A stretch of 29,406 nucleotides of DNA from an uncultured Oscillibacter sp. (GTDB lineage Bacteria > Bacillota > Clostridia > Oscillospirales > Oscillospiraceae): positions 1-29,406 of the forward strand of contig UQVS01000024.1 in NCBI GenBank assembly GCA_900544615.1, given 5' to 3'. Both the position numbers and the translations under genes were made by a program. How positions within the stretch are numbered: the stretch's first letter is position 1; each line of letters opens with the position of its first letter. Below are positions 7,947-16,127 of this stretch, piece by piece. The notes under the pieces were generated by a model. That model did not search any database, had not been told where the DNA came from, and worked only from the letters and a program-made list of their open reading frames with translations.

Positions 7947-9302
7947 GTGAGCCTGATTTCGCTGAAAACAGAACTGCGTCAGGAGCTGAAGCTGACGCCC
8001 CAGCTCCTGCAATCCATGGAAGTCCTACAAATGAACTCGCAGGAGCTGTTGGAATATTTGGGCAAGCTCTCGGAGGAAAACCCAACGCTGGAGCTGAGCG
8101 ACGCCCCGGATCTCCGCAGTTCCTTTGCCGAACTGCGGCAGAAAGCCAGCTGGCTGGACGCCGGAACCTTTGGCACAACCTTTACGCATGAGGAAGGCTC
8201 CGCCATGGAGCCGGGCGCACCGGACAGGGAGCTGGACAGCCTGTCCGCCTTTTTGTGCGACCAGCTGGAACGGAAACGGCTGTCAAAGCCGCTGCTGGCG
8301 CTGTCCAAATATCTGGCGGAGATGGTGGATGAGGACGGCTATCTGGCGCAGGAGGATCTGGACGGCCTGGCGGAAATGAAGATCCCGCAGGCCATGGTGG
8401 ATCAGGCGTTGGATCTTCTGCAATCCCTGGAGCCGGCCGGTGTGGGCGCGCGGGATCTGTCGGAGTGTCTGGTGCTTCAGCTGAGCCGGCAGGAAAAAGC
8501 CGTCCCCTACGCCATGGACATTGCCGCCCGGTTCCTGACAGAGCTGAGCCACAAACACTACGGCCCCATTTCCAAGGCGCTGGGCATCACCGTGCCGGAA
8601 ATTCAGGCGGCAGAAAAGGCCATTGCCGCGCTGGAGCCTCATCCCGGCCGCGCCTTTCAGCCTGCGGAGCCTACCGTCTACGCCCGCCCCGACGTGTTCA
8701 TTGTGGAGCTGGAGGGTGAGCTGCGGGTCATGCTCAACGAATACTATCTGCCCCGGATCTCCATCAACGGTTACTACAGTGATCTGGCCAGAGAGAGCGA
8801 CGACCCGGAGGCCCGCACTTATTTAAAGGAAAAGCTGCGGCAGACCAAGTGGCTGCTGGAAAGTCTGGAACGCCGGGGCAGTACCCTGCGGCGCTGCGCG
8901 CAGGCCGTTCTGGATACCCAGCGGGCATTTTTTGAGGGCCGCACCACCGAGTTGGCGCCCATGAGCCTGTCCTCTCTGGCGGAGATCCTGGAACTGCATT
9001 CCTCCACCGTATCCCGTGCCGTGCGGGACAAGTTTCTCCAATGCAGGCAGGGTACCTATCCCCTGCGCTACTTTTTCAGCCGTTCCGTCGGGCAGCAGGG
9101 GATATCCCGGCAGGCGGTGAAGCAGCGGCTGGTGCTGCATCTCAAGGACGAGGATCCCGCCCACCCGCTCAGTGACCAGACCCTCTGCAAGCTGCTGGAA
9201 CAGGAGGGGATCCCACTGGCGCGGCGCACCGTGGCCAAATACCGCTCAGAGCTGGGGATCGGTTCCTCCACCGCCCGCAGGGCGCGCAATTCCATGAAGT
9301 AA
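7947..9302 (+). CDS. rpoN: RNA polymerase sigma-54 factor
   Basis: The alternative sigma factor recognising -24/-12 promoters. Region I is clear at the N-terminus (LKTELRQELKLTPQLLQSME and LLEYLGKLSEENPTLEL, Gln/Leu-rich). A core-binding region occupies the middle, then the HTH LAEILELHSSTVSRAVRDKF with the PLRYFFSRSV block, and the C-terminal RpoN box ARRTVAKYRSELGI, one or two residues from consensus. The 451-residue length is normal. Start is GTG, with GGAGGAG ten bases upstream inside the end of the activator gene; the two genes are 7 nt apart and surely co-transcribed. This pairs a sigma factor with its activator beside a sigma-54 promoter. Transcription ends at a strong hairpin right after the stop. 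Confidence 0.97.
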   Translation: MSLISLKTELRQELKLTPQLLQSMEVLQMNSQELLEYLGKLSEENPTLELSDAPDLRSSFAELRQKASWLDAGTFGTTFTHEEGSAMEPGAPDRELDSLSAFLCDQLERKRLSKPLLALSKYLAEMVDEDGYLAQEDLDGLAEMKIPQAMVDQALDLLQSLEPAGVGARDLSECLVLQLSRQEKAVPYAMDIAARFLTELSHKHYGPISKALGITVPEIQAAEKAIAALEPHPGRAFQPAEPTVYARPDVFIVELEGELRVMLNEYYLPRISINGYYSDLARESDDPEARTYLKEKLRQTKWLLESLERRGSTLRRCAQAVLDTQRAFFEGRTTELAPMSLSSLAEILELHSSTVSRAVRDKFLQCRQGTYPLRYFFSRSVGQQGISRQAVKQRLVLHLKDEDPAHPLSDQTLCKLLEQEGIPLARRTVAKYRSELGIGSSTARRARNSMK

Positions 9303-9305
9303 AAA

Positions 9306-9337
9306 AACAGCGGAAGGAGCAACCTTCCGCTGTTTTT
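9306..9337. terminator. Bidirectional intrinsic terminator between rpoN and the binding-protein gene
   Basis: A 12-bp perfect stem AACAGCGGAAGG / CCTTCCGCTGTT, loop AGCAA, with T5 on one side and A7 on the other. It serves the two converging genes. Confidence 0.93.
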
Positions 9338-9369
9338 CTGTTCCGTTTTCTTTTGTCAGAAGCCGCCCG

Positions 9370-11073
9370 TTACTGCACGGTAACAGGCTTGAGATACACG
9401 CCGCGGAAATCAAACCAGCCGCGGGGATCCCGGAAGCCGCCGCCGTAAGTATCTCGCAGCTGCCAGGCAGTGCCAGTGGTGTACAGAGGTGCCAGCGCGC
9501 AGTCAATCTCCAGAAGCAGATCCTCTGCGTCGTGAAGGCAGCCCATCCGGGCGGTGCCGTCCTCGGCGCTGGCAATAATGGACATCAGCGTATCATAGGC
9601 ACTGTTCTCATAGTGCAGGAAATTATTCTGATTGCCGGTCATCCAGTCCATCAGGAAGCACTCCGCATCGTTGCACACGGCGTCCAGCCCCATACCGGCC
9701 AGAGTATACTCTCCGCCGCGCATAGCCGTCACCAGTTCCGTTTTTGTAACCGCTCTGGGAGTCACGCGCAGTCCCAGGCACTGGTTCCACATTTCACACA
9801 CGGCGGCCGCTACCGCGGCATTGGCCCCCTCGTCCACATACAGGTATTCCGGCGCTCCCAGCTCTGTGCTCAGGTCGCTGCCCCGGTCGTAGCCCGCCTC
9901 CTGCATCAGTTCCACCGCCTCCCGGCAGCGGTCCTCATAGGTTTCGCCGTCATGATCCAGCAGGTTTCCGCCGGTGGTTCGGAAATCCTTCTCCCCCTCC
10001 GGCACGCCGGGAGGCACAAGGCCCGCAGCCGCCTGCGCGGTCACGCCGGCCAGTTCCGCCAATGCCGAACGGTCAATGGCAAGACTCAGCGCCTTGCGGA
10101 TCTGCTCATCCTCCAGCCTGTCGCAGTTGAAGAGAACCGAATAGGTTTCCAGCACCGGCTCCGGCTGCCAGTTTTCATCCGCCGCTTTCTTTTCCGCCAT
10201 CTGCTCCTCGCTCAGCGGCCAGAGCGCGTCCACTACGCCCTGATCATACAGGATCTGCGCCGTAGCGGTGTCCCCGAAGCGGAAGGTCAGCTCCGTGGGG
10301 CCGGTAAGTTTCTTGCCGTAAGCCGTGTTCTCCCCCAGTACCAGTGAGGTGTCCTCTCTGGCGCTGACAACATAGGGGCCGTTGGTCACCAGCCGGGTGG
10401 GGTCAGACCACCAGCGGTTCACCGCCTCCTCATCGGAAAGCGCAGCGTTCGCCTGATCCGCCTCCTGCTTGAGCCGGGTCACAACGTCCTGCCGCAGAGG
10501 CATGGTGGCAATGGAGGTGCATACCTCCCGCAAGAACCAGTCATATTGGCCGTTCAACGTCACCACGAAGGTGCTGTTATTTTTGGCCGCAACTCCCAGC
10601 AGGCTCATGTCGCCGCTCACCCGCGCTTCGTCATAGCCGCTGATGATAGACAGCAGCGGCGCATAGGCAGAACCGGCGGCAGGGTCCGCCAGCCGCTGCC
10701 ACGCATACACGAAATCCCCAGCCTTCACGTCCACGCCGTCCGACCATTTCCCGCCCCGCAGGCGGAAGGTATAGGTCACGGTGCCGTCGGCGTTCTCCTT
10801 CACATCCACGCTTCTGGCCGCGCCGTTCACCGCCACGGTCTGGCCGTTTTCGTCCTGCTCCAGACGCATCAGGTTTTCATACAGGTGGTTCAGGACGGTC
10901 TGCTCTCCCGGCTCCTCTGCATAGATAGGGTCATAGGTGGCGGGAGTTTCCCCCACGCACACGGCCAGCGCCAGCTGATCCCCCGCCGCCTCCGTCTGGC
11001 CGCAGGCGGTCAGGAAGGTAAAGCAGGCCGAAACCGCCAGCAGCAGCGCCATTCCTCGTTTCCAAAACTTCAT
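9370..11073 (-). CDS. Family-5 (OppA/DppA-like) ABC solute-binding lipoprotein
   Basis: An extracellular lipid-anchored receptor of the peptide/nickel-binding family. The 567-residue precursor has a KRGMALLLAVSA signal sequence and lipobox FLTAC with the modified Cys24. Family features include ETPATYDPIYAEEPGEQTVL, LYENLMRL, YTFRLRGGKWSDGVDVKAGDFVYAWQR and the second-lobe IRKALSLAIDRSAL. The ATG has GAGGAAG upstream and starts 17 nt after the helicase stop, so the two share a transcript. No OppBCDF permease or ATPase genes are nearby, so it must work with components encoded elsewhere; ligand unknown, oligopeptide most likely by family. Confidence 0.9.
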   Translation of the reverse strand: MKFWKRGMALLLAVSACFTFLTACGQTEAAGDQLALAVCVGETPATYDPIYAEEPGEQTVLNHLYENLMRLEQDENGQTVAVNGAARSVDVKENADGTVTYTFRLRGGKWSDGVDVKAGDFVYAWQRLADPAAGSAYAPLLSIISGYDEARVSGDMSLLGVAAKNNSTFVVTLNGQYDWFLREVCTSIATMPLRQDVVTRLKQEADQANAALSDEEAVNRWWSDPTRLVTNGPYVVSAREDTSLVLGENTAYGKKLTGPTELTFRFGDTATAQILYDQGVVDALWPLSEEQMAEKKAADENWQPEPVLETYSVLFNCDRLEDEQIRKALSLAIDRSALAELAGVTAQAAAGLVPPGVPEGEKDFRTTGGNLLDHDGETYEDRCREAVELMQEAGYDRGSDLSTELGAPEYLYVDEGANAAVAAAVCEMWNQCLGLRVTPRAVTKTELVTAMRGGEYTLAGMGLDAVCNDAECFLMDWMTGNQNNFLHYENSAYDTLMSIIASAEDGTARMGCLHDAEDLLLEIDCALAPLYTTGTAWQLRDTYGGGFRDPRGWFDFRGVYLKPVTVQ

Positions 11074-11090
11074 ACAGGCTTCCTCGCGGC

Positions 11091-12245
11091 TTACGCCATG
11101 GTCAACTTGCCGTTTTCGTCGAACTTCACCGGCAAGATCTCGTTGCGGGTATTCTTGGCGATATCGTCCATCCGGATCTTGGATGGAAAATCCGCCACAA
11201 AGCTGACGGCCACGCCCTGCCGTCTGGCCCGGCCGGTACGGCCGATACGATGCACATAATCCTGATTTTCATCCGGGATGTCGCAGTTGAACACGATGTC
11301 CACATCGTCCACGTCGATGCCGCGGGCCGCCACGTCCGTGGAGACAAACACCCGCAGCTTTCCCTTGCGGAACAGCTCCATCACCTGCTCCCGCTTCTTC
11401 TGGGGAATGTCCCCGTGGATGCACTGGGCGTCAATGCCCCGCATCTGCAAGAACTTGGTGATCCGCTCCGTGTTGCCCTTGGTGTTGCAGAACACCATGC
11501 AGCGGTCAAAGCCCGTTTCGTTCAGGATCTTGGCGATGGCCTCCGCCTTGCCGTCGAAGCTCACGTCCATGCGGAACTGCTTGATATCCGGCTTGTTCTG
11601 CTCGTCCTCCCGGACGGTAACTTCCTCGGCATCCCGCTGGTACACCCATGCGATGTCCATGACCTCGCGGGAGATGGTGGCGGAAAACAGCCCCAGGTTC
11701 TTCCGCTGGTTCATCTTATCCAGCAGGCGGGTCACGTCGTGGATGAAGCCCATGTCCAGCATCCGGTCCGCCTCGTCCAACACCACGGTTTTCGCCGTTT
11801 CCACCCGGACGGTGCGGCGCTTCATGTGGTCGGAGAGCCGTCCCGGCGTGGCCACCACGATCTGGGGATGCTTTTTCAGCGCGTCGATCTGACGTCCGAT
11901 GGGCGCGCCGCCGTAGAGGCACACCGCCCGGATGCCGGGCTTATAGGCATACAGCACCCGCAGCTCGTCGGTGATCTGGATGGCCAGCTCCCGCGTGGGA
12001 GCAAGGATCACCGCCTGAACGCTGTCGTCCTCCGGGTCGATATGCTCCACAATGGGAATCCCATAGGCAAAGGTCTTGCCGGTGCCGGTGGGAGCCTTGG
12101 CGATCACGTCCCGCCACGCCAGCATGGGCGGGATACAGCCCGCCTGCACCGGGGTGGATTGTACAATATTGCGTTCCAGCAGAGCGCGCAGCAGCTCCGG
12201 CGACAGCTCCAACGTGTCAAACCGAACGCCTTGTGTCAGTTCCAT
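11091..12245 (-). CDS. DEAD-box ATP-dependent RNA helicase
   Basis: An RNA-unwinding ATPase of superfamily 2. The 384 residues carry a full motif set: Q-motif region SPELLRALLERNIVQSTPVQ, Walker A APTGTGKT (51-58), PTRELA, TPGR, DEAD (157-160), FSATI, the motif IV region MVFCNT, ARGIDV and HRIGRTGR. It stops soon after the second RecA lobe and lacks the basic or RNA-binding C-terminal extension of CshA/DbpA types, so it is a minimal helicase. ATG at 12245 is favoured because GAGG lies nine bases upstream; in-frame ATGs at 12251 and 12260 are less well placed. It is the first gene of a two-gene transcript with the solute-binding lipoprotein. Confidence 0.94.
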   Translation of the reverse strand: MELTQGVRFDTLELSPELLRALLERNIVQSTPVQAGCIPPMLAWRDVIAKAPTGTGKTFAYGIPIVEHIDPEDDSVQAVILAPTRELAIQITDELRVLYAYKPGIRAVCLYGGAPIGRQIDALKKHPQIVVATPGRLSDHMKRRTVRVETAKTVVLDEADRMLDMGFIHDVTRLLDKMNQRKNLGLFSATISREVMDIAWVYQRDAEEVTVREDEQNKPDIKQFRMDVSFDGKAEAIAKILNETGFDRCMVFCNTKGNTERITKFLQMRGIDAQCIHGDIPQKKREQVMELFRKGKLRVFVSTDVAARGIDVDDVDIVFNCDIPDENQDYVHRIGRTGRARRQGVAVSFVADFPSKIRMDDIAKNTRNEILPVKFDENGKLTMA

Positions 12246-12280
12246 GGTCATTATCCTCACATTTATACATAATTAAGTGT

Positions 12281-12309
12281 ATTATACACATTTTCCCGGC
12301 ATTTGTAAA
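12281..12309 (-). promoter_or_regulatory. Sigma-A promoter of the helicase/binding-protein transcript
   Basis: On the minus strand: TTTACA-N17-TATAAT, about 36 nt before the helicase start. The -10 lies within a short palindrome GTGTATAATACAC, which may be an operator or only a by-product of the -10 sequence. Confidence 0.75.
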
Positions 12310-12380
12310 GGCTGGTCTTCCCCGCCCTGCCGCGTCCACGGAAATGCGAAATGCGCGGCGGAATTTTTTCTTAAAAGGCA

Positions 12381-12407
12381 TTGACAAGGGAAACGATGCG
12401 TGATAAT
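12381..12407 (+). promoter_or_regulatory. Promoter of the micropeptide-GntR-ABC operon
   Basis: A consensus -35 TTGACA is followed after 15 bp by GATAAT. The spacer is short, typical of a promoter whose basal activity is poor or regulated. The predicted start falls at the beginning of the operator. Confidence 0.65.
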
Positions 12408-12409
12408 CT

Positions 12410-12445
12410 AACTGTACTAACACACATAATACAGTTGATACAGTT
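12410..12445 (+). promoter_or_regulatory. YtrA-type GntR operator with an extra half-site
   Basis: AACTGTA (12410-12416) and TACAGTT (12430-12436) form an inverted repeat whose ACTGTA/TACAGT cores are 13 nt apart, the geometry I recall for B. subtilis YtrA (AGTGTA-13-TACACT). A third half-site TACAGTT is repeated at 12439-12445. The element covers the predicted transcription start of the operon that encodes the GntR regulator, so autorepression is expected. Confidence 0.78.
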
Positions 12446-12457
12446 CGGAGGAACAAG

Positions 12458-12565
12458 ATGAAGATCGTCAAAAAACTGATTGCCGCCCTGATGGTGCTGG
12501 GCGCCCTGGCGGCGCTGACGGTGGGCGTGGTTTTGAAACCAGGCCGGAAAGGAGAAGAAAAATGA
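12458..12565 (+). CDS. Small membrane peptide A (35 aa), first gene of the GntR-ABC operon
   Basis: The frame encodes a basic head (MKIVKK), one hydrophobic segment of about 20 residues (LIAALMVLGALAALTVGVVL) and a charged tail (KPGRKGEEK). This predicts a single-pass membrane peptide with a cytoplasmic N-terminus, or an uncleaved signal-like sequence. The start has CGGAGGAAC upstream at normal spacing and lies just after the operator, so it is the first cistron of the message. Its stop overlaps the next start (ATGA), indicating coupling. I recognise no family. Too short for most gene callers; its reality rests on the RBS, the overlap and the pattern of three consecutive peptides. Confidence 0.68.
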   Translation: MKIVKKLIAALMVLGALAALTVGVVLKPGRKGEEK

Positions 12566-12651
12566 TGCTGTTTGGTTTTGCGGGTATTGCCGCCATCGCG
12601 GGTCTGATCTTCGCGGCTGTGGTCCTGGTGGCCCTGGCCCTGCAGCCTTGA
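12562..12651 (+). CDS. Small hydrophobic peptide B (29 aa)
   Basis: Begins MMLFGFAGIAAIAGLIF and is almost wholly hydrophobic, with no charged residue, ending LALQP. AAGGAG lies just upstream in the end of peptide A, and the ATG overlaps the stop of A by four bases. It resembles peptide C in length, start and the FxxGIAxxA pattern, so B and C may be a duplicated pair. Function unknown; a membrane-embedded partner of the ABC permease, or a toxin-like or signalling peptide, are all possible. Confidence 0.65.
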   Translation: MMLFGFAGIAAIAGLIFAAVVLVALALQP

Positions 12652-12661
12652 GAGGTGCGCC

Positions 12662-12742
12662 GTGAATCTGATGTTTCTATTGGGCATCGCGGGGGCGGCG
12701 CTGCTGGTGATCCTGCTGGCGGCGGTGATCCTGCACCGTTGA
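12662..12742 (+). CDS. Small hydrophobic peptide C (26 aa)
   Basis: A GTG-started frame (MNLMFLLGIAGAALLVIL...) that is one transmembrane stretch ending in HR. GAGAGG stands six bases before the start; the gap to peptide B is 10 nt, and the GntR gene begins 40 nt later. The short basic end suggests the C-terminus stays in the cytoplasm. No family recognised. An alternative in-frame ATG three codons in has poorer RBS spacing. Confidence 0.58.
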   Translation: MNLMFLLGIAGAALLVILLAAVILHR

Positions 12743-12782
12743 TGCGGAATATCCATGACCCTTGGAAAAGGAGGAGACCTAT

Positions 12783-13145
12783 GTGCTGACACTGAATTAT
12801 CGGGACTCCCGTCCCATTTATGAGCAGATCAAGGACGGCCTGCGGCGGATGATTGTCACCAGCGCCATGGCGCAGGACGAAAAGCTGCCCTCCGTCCGGG
12901 CGATGGCCACCCAGCTGTCCATCAACCCCAACACCATCCAGCGGGCCTACAACGAGCTGGAGCAGGAGGGATACATTTATTCCGTAGCCGGAAAGGGCAG
13001 CTTCGTCAGCGGCACGGTGGACGCAGACGCCGCCCGCCGGGAAAATCTGAAGGAGGATCTGCGGAAGCTGCTGGGCGAACTGCGCTATCTGGGCGTGACC
13101 CATGAGGACGCCGTAAAGCTCATCAAGGAGGTATACGAGCAATGA
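12783..13145 (+). CDS. GntR-family transcriptional regulator, YtrA subfamily
   Basis: A 120-residue repressor with a winged HTH (RPIYEQIKDGLRRMIVTSAM, LPSVRAMATQLSINPNTIQRAYNELEQEGYI, then the wing GKGSFVSG) and only a short helical C-terminal dimerisation part, as in the YtrA subfamily, which regulates adjacent ABC exporters. GTG at 12783 is chosen because AAGGAGGAG precedes it by about 7 nt; a TTG 21 bases upstream would place that RBS inside the gene. The stop overlaps the ATPase ATG by four bases (ATGA). The promoter-proximal palindrome matches the subfamily's operator pattern. Inducer unknown; relatives respond to cell-wall antibiotics. Confidence 0.92.
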   Translation: MLTLNYRDSRPIYEQIKDGLRRMIVTSAMAQDEKLPSVRAMATQLSINPNTIQRAYNELEQEGYIYSVAGKGSFVSGTVDADAARRENLKEDLRKLLGELRYLGVTHEDAVKLIKEVYEQ

Positions 13146-14038
13146 TCGAAGTGAAAAACGTCGTCAAGACCTTTGACGGCTTCACCGCCCTGAATGACGC
13201 CACCCTCAGCGTCCCCACCGGTGCGGTTTACGGACTGGTCGGCCCCAACGGCGCAGGCAAGTCCACCATCATCCGCCACCTCACCGGCATTTTCCGACAG
13301 GACAGCGGCACGGTGCAGCTGGGCGGCGAGGACGTGTGGGAAAACGCGGCGCTGAAAGCCCGGATTGCCGCCATCCCCGATGACTGGTACTATTTCAGCA
13401 CCGCCACCATCCGGGATATGATGCGGTTTTACAAAGGCTTCTACCCCAATTTTTCCACAGAGCGGTACAAAAAGCTGAAAGAGGTTTTCAATCTGGACGA
13501 AAAGCGCCCCATCCGGCGGTTCTCCAAGGGTATGCAGAAGCAGGCGGCCTTCTGGCTGGCCCTGTCCGCCATGCCGGATTACCTGATTCTGGATGAGCCG
13601 GTGGACGGCCTTGACCCGGTGATGCGCCGTCAGGTGTGGAGCCTGATGATGGGCGATGTGGCGGAGCGCGGCACTACGGTGCTGGTGTCCAGCCACAACC
13701 TCCGGGAGCTGGAGGACGTGTGCGACCATGTGGGCATCATGGATCACGGCCATGTGCTGCTGGAACGGAGCCTTGCCCAGCTGCAGGACAACATGGTGAA
13801 AATGCAGGTGGTGTTCCCCGACGGCGTTAATGAAGTGCCGGCCGATCTGCCGGTGCTCCACGCATCGAGAATCGGCCGGGTGCATACCCTCATCATGCGG
13901 ATGAACGCCCAGGAGGCCACGGAACGGCTCATGGCCTACAGCCCGCTGCTGGCGGACGCCGTGCCCCTGACGCTGGAGGAAATCTTTATCTATGAACTGG
14001 GAGGTGCAGACTATGCGGTCAAAGACATCGTGCTTTAA
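13142..14038 (+). CDS. ABC transporter ATP-binding protein (YtrB-like)
   Basis: The 298-residue ATPase has Walker A GPNGAGKS (34-41), Q-loop region AIPDDWYY, a degenerate signature FSKGM (127-131) in place of LSGGQ, Walker B LILDEP (148-153), D-loop GLDP and switch His in SSHNL. The FSKGM form is common in ABC-2-type ATPases paired with YtrA regulators. The residues after about 220 form a C-terminal extension. It overlaps the GntR gene by 4 nt and the permease gene by 26 nt, so the three are made as a unit. Confidence 0.95.
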   Translation: MIEVKNVVKTFDGFTALNDATLSVPTGAVYGLVGPNGAGKSTIIRHLTGIFRQDSGTVQLGGEDVWENAALKARIAAIPDDWYYFSTATIRDMMRFYKGFYPNFSTERYKKLKEVFNLDEKRPIRRFSKGMQKQAAFWLALSAMPDYLILDEPVDGLDPVMRRQVWSLMMGDVAERGTTVLVSSHNLRELEDVCDHVGIMDHGHVLLERSLAQLQDNMVKMQVVFPDGVNEVPADLPVLHASRIGRVHTLIMRMNAQEATERLMAYSPLLADAVPLTLEEIFIYELGGADYAVKDIVL

Positions 14039-16067
14039 CGGCACCCTTTTCCGAAAAAATCTGAGCCGGTACTGGCCGCTGTGGGGACTGGCCTCCTTCG
14101 GCGGGGCGCTGTTCCCGCTGGCCATGCTGGTGAACCTGCTGCACGACGGGTTCCAGCTCTGGACGCCGCTGGAAACCACGCAGGCCTACTACAATGTGCT
14201 GAGCTACGGCGTGCCGGTCATCTCCATTGTCTATGCCGTGCTGTGTGCCATGGCGGTGTGGAGCTACCTTTACAACGCCCGCAGCGTGGGCCTGATGCAC
14301 ACCCTGCCCATCCGGCGGGAGGGGCTGTTTGTCACCAATGTACTCTCTGGCCTTGTGATGATGGCCATTCCCTATGCCGTCACCGGTGTGCTGATTGTGC
14401 TGGTATCCTTCCTGTACGGCGGCTTTGAGCCGGTGGGGGTACTGGTGACGATTCTGGGTGTTGCAGGCGAGAGCATTTTCTTCTTCGGCCTTGCCACCTT
14501 CTGCGCCTTCATTGTGGGCAACGTCTTCATGCTGCCTGCCCTGTACGGCCTGCTGAACTTCCTGGCCGTCCTGACGGATTTCGCGGTAAACCTGCTGGCA
14601 CAGGGCTTCTGCTTCGGCATTTACAGCAGCTATTCCGGCACGGTGGAGTGGCTCAGCCCCGTGGTGTATCTCATGCAGCAGGTTCAGCCCAACAGCATCT
14701 ATCAGGAAAAGCTGGTACAGAACAGCGTATACGACCCCCACTCCACCAATGTGCTGACGGAGGTTCATCTGGAAAACGGCTGGCTCATTGCGGTGTATGC
14801 CGCCGTGGGCGTGGCGCTGTTGGTGCTGGCATGGCTCCTGTACCGCAGGCGGCGCAGCGAAAGCGCCGGAGACGTGGTGGCCGTGGGCTGGATGAAGCCG
14901 GTGTTCCGGTACGGCTGTGCGGCTTTCTCCGCAATCTTGGGCGGCCGGCTGCTGTATGCCCTGTTCTGGGAGAGCTTCCAGAATGGCCTGTACTTTACCG
15001 TTCTGCCCATGATCCTGTGCATGATCGTTGGCGGCGCTGTGGGCTACTATGCGGCCTCCATGCTGCTGGCCAAGACCCTCCGGGTGTTCAGAAGTACCTG
15101 GAAGGGGATGCTGGCAGTGGCGCTGGGCTGCATCGCGCTGTGCGCCGCCATGAAGTTCGATGTGTTCGGCGTGGTGCGCCGGGTGCCTGCGGCAGACAGC
15201 GTGAAGCAGGTGAATCTCTACGCCGCCGACAGCAATTACTACCTGACCCCCGGTCAGGACGACGCCCTGATTGAAGAGGTGCGGGCGCTGCATCAGGCCA
15301 TTATCAACGATAAGGACTATGCCCTGACAGCAGCAGCTGCCGCCTCTGAAGCATACAGCGGCGCGGACGAGGAAATACCCCATGCCTATACCAACGTGCG
15401 GTTTACCTACACTCTGAACAGCGGCTTGAAGGTGGAGCGGCAGTATGACCTGTATCTCGCCCGCGACCGCATGGCGCAGGACGGCACCTACGACAACCTG
15501 CTGGACCGGCTCATCAACAGCCCGGAGATGCGCCAGAAGCGCATCCGCAGGCAGGACGGGAACTTCCGGCTGGACAGCGCGTGGATTAACACCCGCACCG
15601 GCGGCACCGACCTGAACAGCCGGGAGGTGGAAACCATCCTCAGCGCCGTGACCAGGGACGCGGAGAATGGAAACTGGGGCGTGTACGACTGGTTCAACAG
15701 CCAGAACGACGCGGACCATTATGATATGACGGTTCACGTCGGCTATCAGATGGAGAATCACCGGTACGACAGCATTGATATCTCTGTCCAGGAGGGCATG
15801 GCGGAAACCATTCAGGCTCTGAAGGATCTGGGACTGATCACCGATGAGGATCTGGTACTGAATCGGGACGCTTATCCCTGGCAGTACAGCAATAACGGCT
15901 GGGAGGAATACGATCAGTTCCGTAATGAGTTCGGTATGTCCCCGGAAGAGTATTACAACCGCTATGGCGATTACCCGGCAGGCTGGTTCGGCACGGAGGA
16001 AAGCATAACTGATATGCCAGAGGACAGCCACAGCCCCAGTATGTCCGCCGGCGCGGCGTCCGCCTGA
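14013..16067 (+). CDS. ABC transporter permease with large extracytoplasmic C-terminal domain
   Basis: A 684-residue membrane protein. About nine hydrophobic segments fall in the first ~390 residues (for example WPLWGLASFGGALFPLAMLV near the start and GYYAASMLLAK near 350). The remaining ~290 residues form a soluble, Tyr- and Asp-rich region (begins VRRVPAADSVKQVNLYAAD), probably outside the cell. This arrangement is typical of permeases paired with YtrA/YtrB genes. ATG 14013 is chosen for its GGGAGGTG and lies within the end of the ATPase gene. Substrate unknown; cell-envelope stress or peptide-antibiotic handling is a family-level guess. Confidence 0.88.
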   Translation: MRSKTSCFNGTLFRKNLSRYWPLWGLASFGGALFPLAMLVNLLHDGFQLWTPLETTQAYYNVLSYGVPVISIVYAVLCAMAVWSYLYNARSVGLMHTLPIRREGLFVTNVLSGLVMMAIPYAVTGVLIVLVSFLYGGFEPVGVLVTILGVAGESIFFFGLATFCAFIVGNVFMLPALYGLLNFLAVLTDFAVNLLAQGFCFGIYSSYSGTVEWLSPVVYLMQQVQPNSIYQEKLVQNSVYDPHSTNVLTEVHLENGWLIAVYAAVGVALLVLAWLLYRRRRSESAGDVVAVGWMKPVFRYGCAAFSAILGGRLLYALFWESFQNGLYFTVLPMILCMIVGGAVGYYAASMLLAKTLRVFRSTWKGMLAVALGCIALCAAMKFDVFGVVRRVPAADSVKQVNLYAADSNYYLTPGQDDALIEEVRALHQAIINDKDYALTAAAAASEAYSGADEEIPHAYTNVRFTYTLNSGLKVERQYDLYLARDRMAQDGTYDNLLDRLINSPEMRQKRIRRQDGNFRLDSAWINTRTGGTDLNSREVETILSAVTRDAENGNWGVYDWFNSQNDADHYDMTVHVGYQMENHRYDSIDISVQEGMAETIQALKDLGLITDEDLVLNRDAYPWQYSNNGWEEYDQFRNEFGMSPEEYYNRYGDYPAGWFGTEESITDMPEDSHSPSMSAGAASA

Positions 16068-16084
16068 CAGGAATACGGAACACA

Positions 16085-16113
16085 GGCATCCCGGCAGAAG
16101 CTGCCGGGATGCC
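16085..16113 (+). other. Intercistronic GC hairpin, permease to YdcF-like gene
   Basis: Perfect 13-bp arms GGCATCCCGGCAG / CTGCCGGGATGCC around AAG, lying in the 60-nt gap. No U-tract follows, and the next gene's RBS (CGGAG) comes right after it. It has the same arm length and loop as the hairpin at 27326-27354. Confidence 0.6.
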
Positions 16114-16127
16114 CGGAGAGAAACATC

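Noticed and set aside
12281..12293. GTGTATTATACAC as a second YtrA-type operator for the helicase
   Set aside because: The half-sites resemble AGTGTA/TACACT but are only about 3 nt apart instead of 13, and the symmetry arises largely from the TATAAT box itself.
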